Virus record (IMG/VR): IMGVR_UViG_3300044807_000022
Span: 1 to 64,000 of that record
DNA length: 64,000 nucleotides
Source of the DNA: a virus
Strand: one strand, 5' to 3'
Of the stretch, positions 33,001 through 41,983 are shown piece by piece; position 1 is the stretch's first letter; the number at the start of each line of letters is the position of its first letter. A program made the translations under genes and the position numbers. Below the pieces are notes generated by a model, which saw only the letters and a program-made list of their open reading frames with translations, ran no database searches and was not told the DNA's origin.

Positions 33001-34618
33001 GGAGACGCAGACCGCGCGCGGGTCCGAGAAGGACGTAGCGGCGGGCAAGCGCCTCCTCCAGCAGACCCGCGCGGTGCTCGGCCCCGACGCGAAGCACCAC
33101 ATCAGCCTCCTCCAGGAACTCAAGGCGCTCTCGCCCAAGGACCTGATCGCGTACGTCCAGGGCAACACGGCGGCCATCGAAGGGCTCGGCACCGACAAGG
33201 GGAACCTGGGGGCCGCTGCGGTCGCTCTGCGGGCCGCTATCGCCAAGGGCGGGGCTCACCCGACCGGAGACCAGGCGAAGGCGATCAAGGCCGCACGCGA
33301 CGGCGTGAAGGCCACGCTCGCGCAGATCGACCAGGAGTACCAGGAGGCAGTGTCGCTCGCGGACGGCAGCGCCGGGGCCGAGGCGCGCGCGTTCAACGAG
33401 GCCAAGGCCAAGATCGGCAAGACGCACGGCGGCAAGGACGCGGCGCGCCAGATGCAGACGCTCGTCAGCGAGGCCATCGCGCAGGCGTCGAAGGACCTCC
33501 AGGACGACCTGGTGCTCGCGCGCGGTGACCCGTCCAGGATCGCGGCGGCCTACCGGCGGGCGATGCAGAAGGTCAAGGGCACCGGCAACTCGCGCCAGTC
33601 GCAGGTGGCTCAGCAGCAGCTTCTCGAACAGCAGTTCCAGCAGGACGTGACGAACATCGACTCGTCCACGAACCTCGCGGCTGCCCGCGACCCCGCCAAC
33701 GCCATCGGTATCCGCCTGCGTGGCATCGGCCAGAAAATCGCAGCGGCAATCAGGACTTTCGGTCGCAACTCGAACCAGGTCCAAGACCTCATCGCCCAGC
33801 AGTACGACCTCCAGAAGCAGGCGGTCGATGAACAGGTCGCGCTCATCAACGCGAACACGTCGGTCGCGCAGGCGACGGCGAAGACCCCGGCGGGCGAGGC
33901 GCGCGCGGCGGTCAGCGGTGCGCTGGCGGCCTACAACGCCATGAAGGCGTCCGGCAAGTACAAGCCGTCCGAGCTTCGCGCCGCGTACGGCCAGTACCTC
34001 GCGGCCGTGAAGGGCCTCCACCAGCAGCTTCGCGCCGACGCTCAGGCGTACGCCGACTCCGTGACCGCGCTCGCGCTCTCGCGCACCGACGACCCGGTGA
34101 AGCAGGCCACGATCCAGCTTCAGGCCGCCCTCCGCAACCTCCGCAGGGCACAGACGCCGACCGAGCGCAACCAGGCCCTCGCGGCGGTGAACACTGCGCG
34201 CCGGAACCGTCGCCAGACGATCCAGCAGGGCAAGTACGACGACATTGAGTATTACGCGAGCATCGGCAAGCTCACCGCCGACGCCGAGATTCAGTCGCTC
34301 GAAGCGCTGGAGAAGTCCATCAAGGGCAACAAGAACCTGCGCCGCCAGATCAAGCAGCGCATCTACCAGTTGAAGCAGCAGTTGAACTCGGACGCCAACG
34401 GCCTCGACCTGAACCTCGACAACATCAAGCTCCCCACCACCTACGAGATTCGCCGCGCCGTGCTCGGCGGCGGCCCCCGGCGCTCGAACATCACCGTCCA
34501 CAACCGTCCCACGGTGAACGTGGAAGTGAACGACCCCGGCGCTGCCGATGCGGTCTACACGGCCATCGAGGACACCCTTGGAACGTCGCTCACCGCCGCC
34601 AGGAGGGCAGGCCGCTAA
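30005..34618 (+). CDS. Tape measure protein
   Basis: 1537 residues, GTG in a TAGTG overlap; the longest gene here. The N-terminal ~130 residues are coiled coil. Hydrophobic segments occur near residues 215-240 (GWTAAAGATYGALAAVTAL) and 815-830 (GGLFTAGLITLFAADAL). A phage-tail tape-measure core follows the first (SSQVQILSNYITEG, LNQLLALIVTGEKVTGRSG). Long helical Ala/Gln-rich stretches fill the rest. It sets tail length and may help DNA entry. Confidence 0.9.
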   Translation: MADFNNPSGAGANLGEIEARLAAIKQSVAQLESRLQRDVAAESKGARPGRRATERAVRDELGPETTRTRVEGTRATEADTGATERNTRAHQNRTRTLEEELRAQRRATRLQQPVPPSVAAQQSRILPQAANAEQDAAALRRQVEAKRLLASLDGRMLTEQQAVNSALSQDIQKRELASQGLRKHGALTTEFISAAARGNVTLREMGFQVGATVGKFAGWTAAAGATYGALAAVTALGKGALDASSQVQILSNYITEGFDSDRASEQLRQLAQQFNLPVDQVGEAFQGMGKIFHDQESAFQATQAALYGVKVGELSAADSTKYLTAIVNGFHLPAERLATILDQVNQAQNNYGVAIKDTVAGTGQAAGAWRAAGGDLNQLLALIVTGEKVTGRSGVNIGTALQRSAEIIQRSPKSQEALRGYGIDPTQNITSIYQEAIRKVQSGQIKGPDVNKLASALATPQLSSRISPILQNAELYNNILRDTSPEASKGSAQRELENRLKAVSERAKEVGINLQAIGVELGRAGAFDAFGGLLITLNLTLKALTEVLSLVNELPKGVREAVVVAAELYGILRLIRRFRPPSLNAETGEVTQTGFLKQRPETFQRKTLQEAARNQVKFYQDEQERLARNLPTQRLTASTAVETRNAVAAREAAAVQAGSADAGRRLIAAETAATNSLARVAETEAQLAAVEARLIAAREAETAVSNSNLRQAKRQGKDATTVAREAGIYHQPGTTDRPTPDRPVPVAGGPGAAKRVSEEATKIARQEQEIAAAQSRFGGVTERVSNGFNRARGGIDRLASGLRGFAGSMGGLFTAGLITLFAADALKNYFENQGKKADRLGSGPQSQAEADRWREGDFGHSFGDLYDPTTDRLNRDTEQRYYDLQQQVINGRKPYSAFVRHRPTRYQQATSLFRDAPPLGSTQQGFGPDDPFNAPGPNTGFNNKLGLFGAPPPKPSYTGPVPFRFVGDIVADAKAVVDLYKQGKASRQEAQDAVHKALQETQTARGSEKDVAAGKRLLQQTRAVLGPDAKHHISLLQELKALSPKDLIAYVQGNTAAIEGLGTDKGNLGAAAVALRAAIAKGGAHPTGDQAKAIKAARDGVKATLAQIDQEYQEAVSLADGSAGAEARAFNEAKAKIGKTHGGKDAARQMQTLVSEAIAQASKDLQDDLVLARGDPSRIAAAYRRAMQKVKGTGNSRQSQVAQQQLLEQQFQQDVTNIDSSTNLAAARDPANAIGIRLRGIGQKIAAAIRTFGRNSNQVQDLIAQQYDLQKQAVDEQVALINANTSVAQATAKTPAGEARAAVSGALAAYNAMKASGKYKPSELRAAYGQYLAAVKGLHQQLRADAQAYADSVTALALSRTDDPVKQATIQLQAALRNLRRAQTPTERNQALAAVNTARRNRRQTIQQGKYDDIEYYASIGKLTADAEIQSLEALEKSIKGNKNLRRQIKQRIYQLKQQLNSDANGLDLNLDNIKLPTTYEIRRAVLGGGPRRSNITVHNRPTVNVEVNDPGAADAVYTAIEDTLGTSLTAARRAGR
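32099..32124. repeat. Dispersed 26-bp palindrome inside the tape measure gene
   Basis: 19 of 26 positions match with CTGCCGTTAG intact. It creates codons GTT AGC AAT TCC, an AT-rich patch within otherwise GC-biased codons. Confidence 0.65.
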
Positions 34619-35055
34619 TGCCGCGCACCGCCAACCGCTTCCTGAACCCGTGGACAGGTGCCACGTACGACTGGCCGATCAACCACTCCGAGGAGGAGTC
34701 GTTCGGCAAGGCGCGGAACATCGAGCACACCGCGCCGACGAGCGCCAACGGGCTCATCCGTCAGCAGGGCGACGATAGTCCGATGACAATTAAGATTTCA
34801 GGGACGGTCTTCCACAAGGCGCAGCACCAGGCGTTCATCGACTGGTTCGAGCGGAGCCGGACGCAGACCATCTACTGGCGGAACTTCGACGGCGAGGAGT
34901 TCGAGGTCATCTTCACCAGCTACCAGCCGCAGAAGCACCGCACGCTGCGCAACCCGCGCGACTTCGCGAACGCGCCCTACCACTACTGGACGTACACGAT
35001 GGAGTTCGACGTGGTGCGCTTCATATCGGGCGTCTGGGAAGACACCCTCCCCTAG
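34618..35055 (+). CDS. Minor tail protein, 145 aa
   Basis: ATG in a TAATG overlap with the tape measure gene. Beta-rich, aromatic sequence (FIDWFERSRTQTIYWRNFDG, YHYWTYTMEFDVVRF), the position and look of a distal-tail adaptor domain. Probably forms part of the tail tip. Confidence 0.7.
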   Translation: MPRTANRFLNPWTGATYDWPINHSEEESFGKARNIEHTAPTSANGLIRQQGDDSPMTIKISGTVFHKAQHQAFIDWFERSRTQTIYWRNFDGEEFEVIFTSYQPQKHRTLRNPRDFANAPYHYWTYTMEFDVVRFISGVWEDTLP

Positions 35056-35059
35056 CCCC

Positions 35060-37198
35060 ATGGCTCTCGTTGACGACGCATTCGAGGTCCGCTGGCAGTG
35101 GGGCGACTGGTTCGAGACCCCCCCGGCATACGTCGGCCGGGTCAAGCCGACGCTGCGCGTGGCGATGCGGCGCGGCAAGCTCGTCCGTGCCTTCGATGAG
35201 TGGGACCCGCGCGACGACTTCGCCACGATCCCCGGCCAGTCGGTGCAGCACCCGTGGCAGGCGACGTGGACCCCCAGCGAGGACTACGTGGACATTCCGG
35301 GCGTGCTCGACATGGACCTCGCGCAGGACTTCGCGAACAACGGCCAGACGCGCGCGACGATCCAGGTGGAGAACACCGTCATGGTCGAGCGGGTCGGCGC
35401 GCTCGGGCACATCTTCAGGACCATCGAGAAGGGCTACTTGAGCCCCTGGCGGGGATACAAGAACGACAGTCTGAGTTTCCCCCCGCCCTCCGAGCCCAAG
35501 AACGAGTGGTTCCAGCGGCTCAACCGCAACGTGCAGATCACCGCCTGGGCCGGGTACGGCGAGGACTTCATGCTGCCGGTCTGGACCGGACTGGTGGACG
35601 ACCTCGATATGTCATCGAAGCCCGCGAAGATCACCATTACTGCGCGGGACTTTGGACAGATACTCACCGACCAGGTGGTGTTCGGGCGCATACGCGGACC
35701 GAACACGGTCAGGGAGCCCGTCGTCTTCGCGGACCGCGACAAGAGCACCATCATCGTCAAGGCGGCGGGTAAGCCCAAGGCGTCCTCGCACATGAAGGGC
35801 CACCCGCCCGCGTTCGGGATCGACAAGAGCAACAAGACGCGCTGGATCAGCAGCGGCCACGACTCGGCGGACCACACCGAGTGGTTCCAGTTCGCCGTGC
35901 CCAAGGGCAAGTACGAGCGCCTGTATCTCTACCCGGCGTTCAACAACATGGAGTTGTTCATATCGGTCCACGTGAAGAACAAGGGCCTGAAGGGCAAGCC
36001 TGCGCACGCGTTCGATCAGCCGGTCCCGAACGGCTGGCTGGACCTACCCGGTCACGGCTACGTGACGAACGACGAGGGTCAGACGATCCCGTTCATTCGA
36101 CACATCAAGTCCACGCAGGCGAAGGGCACCTACTACAACATCGTGGACCTGAACGTGGGCGACGGCACCGAGATTCGCCTGACGTTCAAGAAGCTGCGGC
36201 GGTGGAGTCACGACGGCCGCTACCACGCCGGGGTGTTCACCACGAACGCGCGTCACCGCAAGCTCAAGCCGAACGTGAAGAAGTCGAAGCTCATCCTGGT
36301 CGATGACGTGACCGACGTTGCGAAGGTCCTGTTCCGGTGGGCGGGCTTCAAGGAATGGGAGGTCGAGAAGTCGGGCGTGCGGCTCAAGGAGAACTTCGTC
36401 GTGCCGCGCTCGGACTCGCTGATGGACCCGGTGAAGAAGGTGTGCGAGCAGACCGGCTTCGTCTTCTTCATGGGTGATCCCACCACTTGGGAAGACTCGA
36501 TTGGCGTTCCGATTTTGCGCCACAACTCCGTGTTCGGTGATCCGTCCGCCACGCGCGTCGTGCGCGACACCGATCTGCTCACCGGCATGAACGTGAAGAT
36601 CAGCGACGACCCGCTCAAGTGGCCCATCTTCGTGCGTGGCAGGCTCAGCAAGGGCAAGAAGGACAAGGAGGCCACCGGGCAGATCGGGCTGACCAACTTC
36701 TTTGGCGAGCCCAAGCGCGTCGGCGCGAAAATCTACCCGCCGTGGAAGGGCCGCATGGCCGAGGTAATGAAGCACGCCTTCCACTACGACACAAAGCTGA
36801 AGTCCGAGCTTGAGTGCCTGATGGCCTGCTACCTGATCGCACTCCAGATGGCGTTGCAGTCCGCGACGGCGGTGATCGAGATACCGGCGAACCCCGGAAT
36901 CGAGTTGGACCATCAGATCGTGGTCAAGGACACCGCCACCGGGCTCACCCAGCGCCTCTACATCGCGCAACGCAACATGACGCTGACGCGCGGCGAGAAC
37001 ACCAAGTTCACGATGACGCTCGGCGGCTCGCTGATCGACACCCCGGACATTCAGGGCGTGCTTGACGCGATGCGCAAGGTCGATTGGGGCGATCAGGAGG
37101 ACGGCATCATTCCGGTCATGGCGAGCGGCCCTGGTGCCAACCTCAGCCAGGGCGACGAACTGGTCACGGCGAGTGGCCCCGGAGCCAACCTCACGTAA
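35060..37198 (+). CDS. Large minor tail protein (tail-tip hub candidate)
   Basis: 712 residues, ATG start. N-terminal beta regions (VNTVMVERVGALGH-type strands; AWAGYGEDFMLPVWTGLVDDL) resemble baseplate-hub proteins that bind the tube end. A central beta insert (~235-400) looks like a sugar-binding jelly roll (WFQFAVPKGKYERLYLYP). The extreme C-terminus repeats ASGPGANL twice. Stop overlaps the next ATG. Confidence 0.72.
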   Translation: MALVDDAFEVRWQWGDWFETPPAYVGRVKPTLRVAMRRGKLVRAFDEWDPRDDFATIPGQSVQHPWQATWTPSEDYVDIPGVLDMDLAQDFANNGQTRATIQVENTVMVERVGALGHIFRTIEKGYLSPWRGYKNDSLSFPPPSEPKNEWFQRLNRNVQITAWAGYGEDFMLPVWTGLVDDLDMSSKPAKITITARDFGQILTDQVVFGRIRGPNTVREPVVFADRDKSTIIVKAAGKPKASSHMKGHPPAFGIDKSNKTRWISSGHDSADHTEWFQFAVPKGKYERLYLYPAFNNMELFISVHVKNKGLKGKPAHAFDQPVPNGWLDLPGHGYVTNDEGQTIPFIRHIKSTQAKGTYYNIVDLNVGDGTEIRLTFKKLRRWSHDGRYHAGVFTTNARHRKLKPNVKKSKLILVDDVTDVAKVLFRWAGFKEWEVEKSGVRLKENFVVPRSDSLMDPVKKVCEQTGFVFFMGDPTTWEDSIGVPILRHNSVFGDPSATRVVRDTDLLTGMNVKISDDPLKWPIFVRGRLSKGKKDKEATGQIGLTNFFGEPKRVGAKIYPPWKGRMAEVMKHAFHYDTKLKSELECLMACYLIALQMALQSATAVIEIPANPGIELDHQIVVKDTATGLTQRLYIAQRNMTLTRGENTKFTMTLGGSLIDTPDIQGVLDAMRKVDWGDQEDGIIPVMASGPGANLSQGDELVTASGPGANLT

Positions 37199-37680
37199 TG
37201 CCGCCACGCGACGTACAGCGCGGCGCGGGCCGCATCAAGACGCACTCGCTCCAGCGTTCGCTGGCGGCGCTGTCGATCAACGTCGTGCGCGAGGAGAAGG
37301 CCCGCGAGGACGAGCTTGAGCCGCAGCGGCTCGCGGAGGGCGAGCAACAGTTCCAGATCGACGTGAGCGGCAAGGCCACGGGCGTACCTGACTGGCAGGA
37401 CGCCTACCTCGACTTCACCGAGGCGCTGTTCTGCCTGGAGGGCGAGCGCGACAACCCGGCCGTCGAGCCGCAGTTCTGGTGGGGGGTCAAGCTCGATTCT
37501 GCGATTCCCGTCATGTTTTCCGTCCTGGTGATGGAGTGGAATACGGACCAGAACGAGGCGTTCACCGGAGCCAAGTGCAAGGTGGGCGTGTGGTCGCTTA
37601 GCGGTGATGTGGAGTTTCGAGGTCGTGTCCACGTGACGTTTCAGGGCTACGGCACACCTGTCATGGACGAATCGGAGTAG
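37198..37680 (+). CDS. Minor tail protein, 160 aa
   Basis: ATG 37198 in a TAATG overlap; the longer open frame runs back into the hub gene. Basic N-terminus, then beta-rich domain (PVMFSVLVMEWNTDQNEA, KVGVWSLSGDVEFRG). Tail-tip component by position. Confidence 0.65.
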   Translation: MPPRDVQRGAGRIKTHSLQRSLAALSINVVREEKAREDELEPQRLAEGEQQFQIDVSGKATGVPDWQDAYLDFTEALFCLEGERDNPAVEPQFWWGVKLDSAIPVMFSVLVMEWNTDQNEAFTGAKCKVGVWSLSGDVEFRGRVHVTFQGYGTPVMDESE

Positions 37681-37683
37681 CGA

Positions 37684-39414
37684 ATGCACAAGGGCACCTT
37701 CTCGGGAATCTCGATCCTCGATCTGGGCGAGGGGATCACCGACGCCGGGGCGGCGTTCGGCGGACAGGACCGTTCGATCATGGACCGGCTCCTGGAGGTC
37801 GGCGCGGTCACGCACCGCCACGACGCGCACGCTCCGCTGCCTGACCCCATCGCCGCGCCGAGCGCCGTTGTCGCGACCAGCGGCGGCGCGATCCCCGGCG
37901 ACCGGACGATCTACGTCGGGTTCACCCTGCTCGACTCGTCGGGCGGCGAGACGCTGCTGTCCGAGGTCGAAATCGAGACGACGGCCGCGCAGTACGACGC
38001 GCCCACGACTGCGCCCGAGGCGAGCGCCGACTACAGCGCGGGCTCGCTGCTGACCGGCACCTACCACTACGCGATCACCTTCACGGATGGCGTCGGCGGC
38101 GAGACCTCCATCGGCCCGCCCGTCGTCGTGACCCGCGACCCCGGCTACGCGTCGGGGCAGGTCCACCTGTGGGGCATGGCAGACGCGATGGCCGAGGTAG
38201 ACGCGGCGGGCTGGCGGCTCTACCGCTCGACCGGGGGCGGCGAGTACGACTTCCTGGCCGAGGGGGCGACCGACACCTTCACCGACACCGGGGCGATCCC
38301 GCTCAACTGCGCCGTCCACCCACCGACCACATTCCAGAACACGACGGCGGGCGCGAATCTCCTGACTGTCGTCGTACCTTCAGGATCGGCTGGCGTGTCG
38401 TCGGCGGCGAGCCAGTTCCGCCTCTACCTGTCGGAGGACGGCCTGTTCGAGGACCCGTCCCTGTACGGCACCTACCCGCCGTCGAGCGCAGGCGTGGACA
38501 TAGTGATCCCGTCGCTGCTGCTGCTGCGCGGAGCCCCGCCGCTCGTCTCGCAAGCGCTGCGCGGCGCGAACCAGATCGACCCCGACACGGAGTTGATCGA
38601 CTGGCACTGGAAGCGCCCCGTGGCGACCGTAGGCGACCTGCCCGACGCGTCCGAGGGCGCGGAGGACGGCGACGTGCGCGTGGTGCTCTCAGACGGCCTC
38701 CCTCGCCGCTACCTGTCGGGCTCCTGGGACACCTGGAACATGGGCGCGGGCACGATCACCGCGCAGGGCAGCGCGGGCGTCGGCGCGATCAGACTGGTCG
38801 GCTCGGGCGAGGTCGGCGTCTCGGCCGTCACCACGTCGGCGGGCGAGACCACCTGGACGATCTACGCGCCGAGCGCGGCGGCTGGCGGCGGCGGCGCTGG
38901 GTCCATCAACGTCCACTACGCGAAGGTCTCGAACGAGGTCACCGACCTGGAGTTCGCCCCGGACGGCCTCACCGTCACCGTCAACGTCACGGACGGCTTC
39001 GCGACGGTCATCCACAAGCCCGCCGGACGCACGGAGACGGGGCAGGAGTGGTTCACGTCGTCGGGCGACGTGGTGGACGATGCCGTCATCAGCCTCGCGC
39101 CGGGCTACCGACTGATCCACTGCTCGGTAAACCAGGCGGCGCGCGTGCGCGTCTACTCGGATGCCGCCGCGCAGGCGGCCGACTCGGCGCGCGGGATCGG
39201 CGTGGCCCCGACCGGCGACCACGGCGTGATCTACGAGCACGTCTTCCCGACCGGCTCGCTGGACCATCGCATCGCCCCGAACATCATGGGCTCGGTGTTC
39301 GACAACCCCGGCGGCGGGATCGCGGAAGTGCCCATCACGATCACGGCCATGGACAGCGAGGCGTCCACCATCGTCACGTTCTGGTGGCAGCAGACGGAAG
39401 CCTATAACCCCTAA
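37684..39414 (+). CDS. Minor tail / tail fibre protein, 576 aa
   Basis: ATG start. Several beta domains: a fibronectin-like stretch (~120-200, TGTYHYAITFTDGVGGET and AGWRLYRSTGGGEYDF), a carboxyl half with TITAQGSAGVGAIRLVG and a Gly linker AAAGGGGAG (~400), and a terminal domain. The layout suits a host-contacting fibre. No enzymatic motif seen. Confidence 0.7.
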   Translation: MHKGTFSGISILDLGEGITDAGAAFGGQDRSIMDRLLEVGAVTHRHDAHAPLPDPIAAPSAVVATSGGAIPGDRTIYVGFTLLDSSGGETLLSEVEIETTAAQYDAPTTAPEASADYSAGSLLTGTYHYAITFTDGVGGETSIGPPVVVTRDPGYASGQVHLWGMADAMAEVDAAGWRLYRSTGGGEYDFLAEGATDTFTDTGAIPLNCAVHPPTTFQNTTAGANLLTVVVPSGSAGVSSAASQFRLYLSEDGLFEDPSLYGTYPPSSAGVDIVIPSLLLLRGAPPLVSQALRGANQIDPDTELIDWHWKRPVATVGDLPDASEGAEDGDVRVVLSDGLPRRYLSGSWDTWNMGAGTITAQGSAGVGAIRLVGSGEVGVSAVTTSAGETTWTIYAPSAAAGGGGAGSINVHYAKVSNEVTDLEFAPDGLTVTVNVTDGFATVIHKPAGRTETGQEWFTSSGDVVDDAVISLAPGYRLIHCSVNQAARVRVYSDAAAQAADSARGIGVAPTGDHGVIYEHVFPTGSLDHRIAPNIMGSVFDNPGGGIAEVPITITAMDSEASTIVTFWWQQTEAYNP

Positions 39415-39430
39415 CGGGAGTTAGGACTTC
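39405..39430. repeat. Dispersed 26-bp palindrome between two tail genes
   Basis: 21 of 26 positions match, with GTTAGGACTTC exact. It covers the TAA stop (39412-39414) and the gap to the GTG at 39435. Confidence 0.75.
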
Positions 39431-39434
39431 TCAG

Positions 39435-40091
39435 GTGGTCCTCGACTTCCTCAACGCAGCACCGACCCAGGCACAGGAGGACGCCGCGCGGGCGGTGCTC
39501 GGCCCCACCTGCCTGTTCAAGTGGAGCCAGTTCGATCACACCGTGCGCGTCCAGTGGGTCGATCACCCAGGTCCGGTCGGGGGCATCCCGCCGGGGCAGA
39601 TCGACACCGAGTTCTACGCCTACACCACCATCGGGGCCGGGCCGACGCCGACGCTCGACGTGCAGCTACGGAACACGCTCGGGCTCGGGCCGGACGCGGA
39701 GGGCGACTTCTACAAGCTGAGCCGCTACCCGCCGAACACGCTCAACTTCATCACCGAGTGCATGGTCCACGAATTGGGCCACATCGTCGTCGGCTATATC
39801 CCGGACGCTGACGTGCTGTTCCCGCCGCTGTTCTACCTGAACGGGCGGCAGGGCACGGCGGCCGACTGGCAGCCGCACGACCGGCATGAGTACCTTCAGA
39901 TTGTGGAGGCCACCGTCGAGACCTTCAAGGACGCGTACTACCCCAGCCGCGCGACCGACTCGTTCTCCTTCTGGCGCATGCCGCGCGGCAACTTCGCCGC
40001 GTTCATCCGCCTGTTCCCGCAGCCGGGCGAGGACCTGACGCCGTACCCCAAGTGGCACATCACGTTCTTCGCGCCGGGCGGTGAGACCTAA
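39435..40091 (+). CDS. Tail-associated protein with zinc-metalloprotease motif
   Basis: 218 residues, GTG start. HELGH at residues 112-116 (MVHELGHIVVG) is an HExxH zinc motif with Gly as in matrixin/zincin helices. A candidate third ligand is E158 in QIVEATVE. N-terminal strands and an internal PPLFYLNGRQG segment complete a small protease-like domain. Located among minor tail genes, so a virion-borne protease acting on host surface protein is possible; activity is unproven. Confidence 0.65.
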   Translation: MVLDFLNAAPTQAQEDAARAVLGPTCLFKWSQFDHTVRVQWVDHPGPVGGIPPGQIDTEFYAYTTIGAGPTPTLDVQLRNTLGLGPDAEGDFYKLSRYPPNTLNFITECMVHELGHIVVGYIPDADVLFPPLFYLNGRQGTAADWQPHDRHEYLQIVEATVETFKDAYYPSRATDSFSFWRMPRGNFAAFIRLFPQPGEDLTPYPKWHITFFAPGGET

Positions 40092-40867
40092 TGCCGCCGC
40101 CCTACTACGGCACCGACGCGTACAACCAGAGCAAGGGCAACTGGAACTCGTTCGCGAGCGAGACCATCCCGCCGCAGAAGCGCGGTGGTCCGCTCGTCGC
40201 GAGCGGTGACTTCAGGCGCACCGCTGGAGAGTGGCCCACGATTGCGCTGGTCGATTACGCGTTCCTCGGCATCCCCGGCGACGGCGGCATCCGCTCGGTC
40301 TCGCAGGAGTTCTTGGACTGGCCGAACAACAACTTCCCGTTCTTTCAGAGCGGCTGGACGATGCAGCAGGGCTGGATGGTCTGGGTCAGGTGGAAGTTCT
40401 ACAACGGGCCGGTGATGCCGCAGCATGAGGTCCAGGTGCCGTGGGGCAACCAGCCAGAGGGCTCGTTCCTCGGCCCCGACCGTTTCAAGGACCCGAACGT
40501 CCACACTCTGATCTTCCCGTCCGGTGTGCCGTTGTGGACCTACACGATGCAACTGCCGTCAGAGGTTGATCGGTTCACCTGCGACATGCAGTACGTCGGT
40601 GGGCCGCAGACGCACATCAACAACTTCTTCGGCTTCGGCTCCTTCTACCTCAGCCACCAGATCGCCCCCGAGCCGCCGCCGTGGCCGTACAAGGAGCCCA
40701 TCGTCGTGCCGTCGCCAGCCGGGACGCGCAGGTACGACCGCAACACGGCCGTCAAGCTCGCGCGGCACCACCTGGAGCGCCGACAGCGGGGCTCGCGCCG
40801 GGTGAGCGGCAACGCCGCCGACCCTCTCCTGTTCAACGGGCAGGACCCGAACACGATCATCACGTAG
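40091..40867 (+). CDS. Minor tail protein, 258 aa
   Basis: ATG in a TAATG overlap. Aromatic-rich beta domain (FFQSGWTMQQGWMVWVRWKFY, NNFFGFGSFYLSHQI) followed by a basic C-terminus (RHHLERRQRGSRR). The last gene of the structural module. Confidence 0.65.
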   Translation: MPPPYYGTDAYNQSKGNWNSFASETIPPQKRGGPLVASGDFRRTAGEWPTIALVDYAFLGIPGDGGIRSVSQEFLDWPNNNFPFFQSGWTMQQGWMVWVRWKFYNGPVMPQHEVQVPWGNQPEGSFLGPDRFKDPNVHTLIFPSGVPLWTYTMQLPSEVDRFTCDMQYVGGPQTHINNFFGFGSFYLSHQIAPEPPPWPYKEPIVVPSPAGTRRYDRNTAVKLARHHLERRQRGSRRVSGNAADPLLFNGQDPNTIIT

Positions 40868-40925
40868 TCGTCCGGCGCGGCGGCCAGAATCTCCTCGGTC
40901 GAGAACTCGTAACTGGAGGTAGGTT

Positions 40926-41981
40926 TTGGGACAGGGACAGCAGCGGGCACCATTGCCGGTCGGCTCGGCACGCGGACGTGAAGGGGCGCGCTGGTACAAC
41001 CAGCGACCCACGTCCGAGGAGATAGCCGCCTGGTTCAAGGACAACGTGCCGATGCACGACGGCATGGACCCGGCGCGCTACGTCGGCGGCCTGACGCTGA
41101 TCCCCGGCAAGGAGTTCCCCGAGGAGCCGTTCACGCCCCAGGGCGGCGGCAACACCGTCCTGCGCAAGGTCATCAACCAGGTCCTCACGCCGTACTGCAA
41201 GGTCGAGACGCGGGTCCAATACTTCTGGGACCTGATGGCGAAGAAGCAGGCCGACTGGATCGGCATGATCGAGCCGGTCGAGCCGATGCACGACGGCGGC
41301 AACCGGACGCTGCCACCGGGCTTCTTCTACGCGAACTACAAGGTCGAGAGCAAGGACGTGACGTTCGTGTGCTGCACGATGCGCGTCCGGGTGATCGAGC
41401 GCGAGGGCGCACAGTGGGTGGACGTGCCCGAGCGCTGGGCCGGTGGCCGCAAGGTCGGCGGCGGACGCATCCTCCAGGGCATCCCCGTGATCGAGTCGCC
41501 GCCCGCGACCAAGATGATCCCGGTCCTGACGACCAGCGGCTACGGCAACAACACGACCGTCACCGCCGACCCGCACATGCTGATGAAGGCCGAGACGGGG
41601 GCCACGGGCCGCGCGCTCGGACTCGCCGGGATGCTCGTCGTGCCGGGCACGGGGATCGCCACGGCCGAGGACATGCTGGAGGCCGCGTCTCAGGGCGCTC
41701 CTCCCGCGACAGACGGTGCGGCGGACGTTTCCCTGCCCGAGGTCGCCTCTGCCCCGCAGGAGGCCGCCAGCGGCTCTCAGGAGCCCGATACGCGGTCGGC
41801 GCTCGAAGTCCTGCAAGCCGAGGTCGAGGAGAAGGTCCAGCGGCTCCAGGAGGCCGACCCCGCGAAGCATGAGGAGTTCCAGCGCTGGGCGCGCGAGGAT
41901 CGCGGCTTCAAGGACCTGGCCTCGCTCAACGAGAGCCAGCTACGCGGCGTCTCGCGCAAGCTGGATCGCGACCTCAAGTAG
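40926..41981 (+). CDS. Single-strand annealing / recombination protein candidate (Erf-like)
   Basis: TTG 40926 is chosen because GGAGGT lies 5 bases upstream and no better start exists. 351 residues. The segment ADPHMLMKAETGATGRALGLAGM resembles the helix in Erf/Rad52-type phage annealing proteins (xETxAxGRALxxAG). The C-terminal third is a Glu/Ala-rich linker and helix. Its location next to a VRR-NUC nuclease and a RecB-type nuclease supports a recombination role. Moderate certainty. Confidence 0.6.
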   Translation: MGQGQQRAPLPVGSARGREGARWYNQRPTSEEIAAWFKDNVPMHDGMDPARYVGGLTLIPGKEFPEEPFTPQGGGNTVLRKVINQVLTPYCKVETRVQYFWDLMAKKQADWIGMIEPVEPMHDGGNRTLPPGFFYANYKVESKDVTFVCCTMRVRVIEREGAQWVDVPERWAGGRKVGGGRILQGIPVIESPPATKMIPVLTTSGYGNNTTVTADPHMLMKAETGATGRALGLAGMLVVPGTGIATAEDMLEAASQGAPPATDGAADVSLPEVASAPQEAASGSQEPDTRSALEVLQAEVEEKVQRLQEADPAKHEEFQRWAREDRGFKDLASLNESQLRGVSRKLDRDLK

Positions 41982-41983
41982 CC

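Noticed and set aside
32402-34501. 699-codon minus-strand frame opposite the tape measure gene
   Set aside because: Composition mirrors the coding strand; no start signal or motif.
35625-36515. Loose palindrome-like matches inside the hub gene (near 35454, 36499)
   Set aside because: Only about 13-15 of 26 positions match, within reach of chance; not counted as members of the family.
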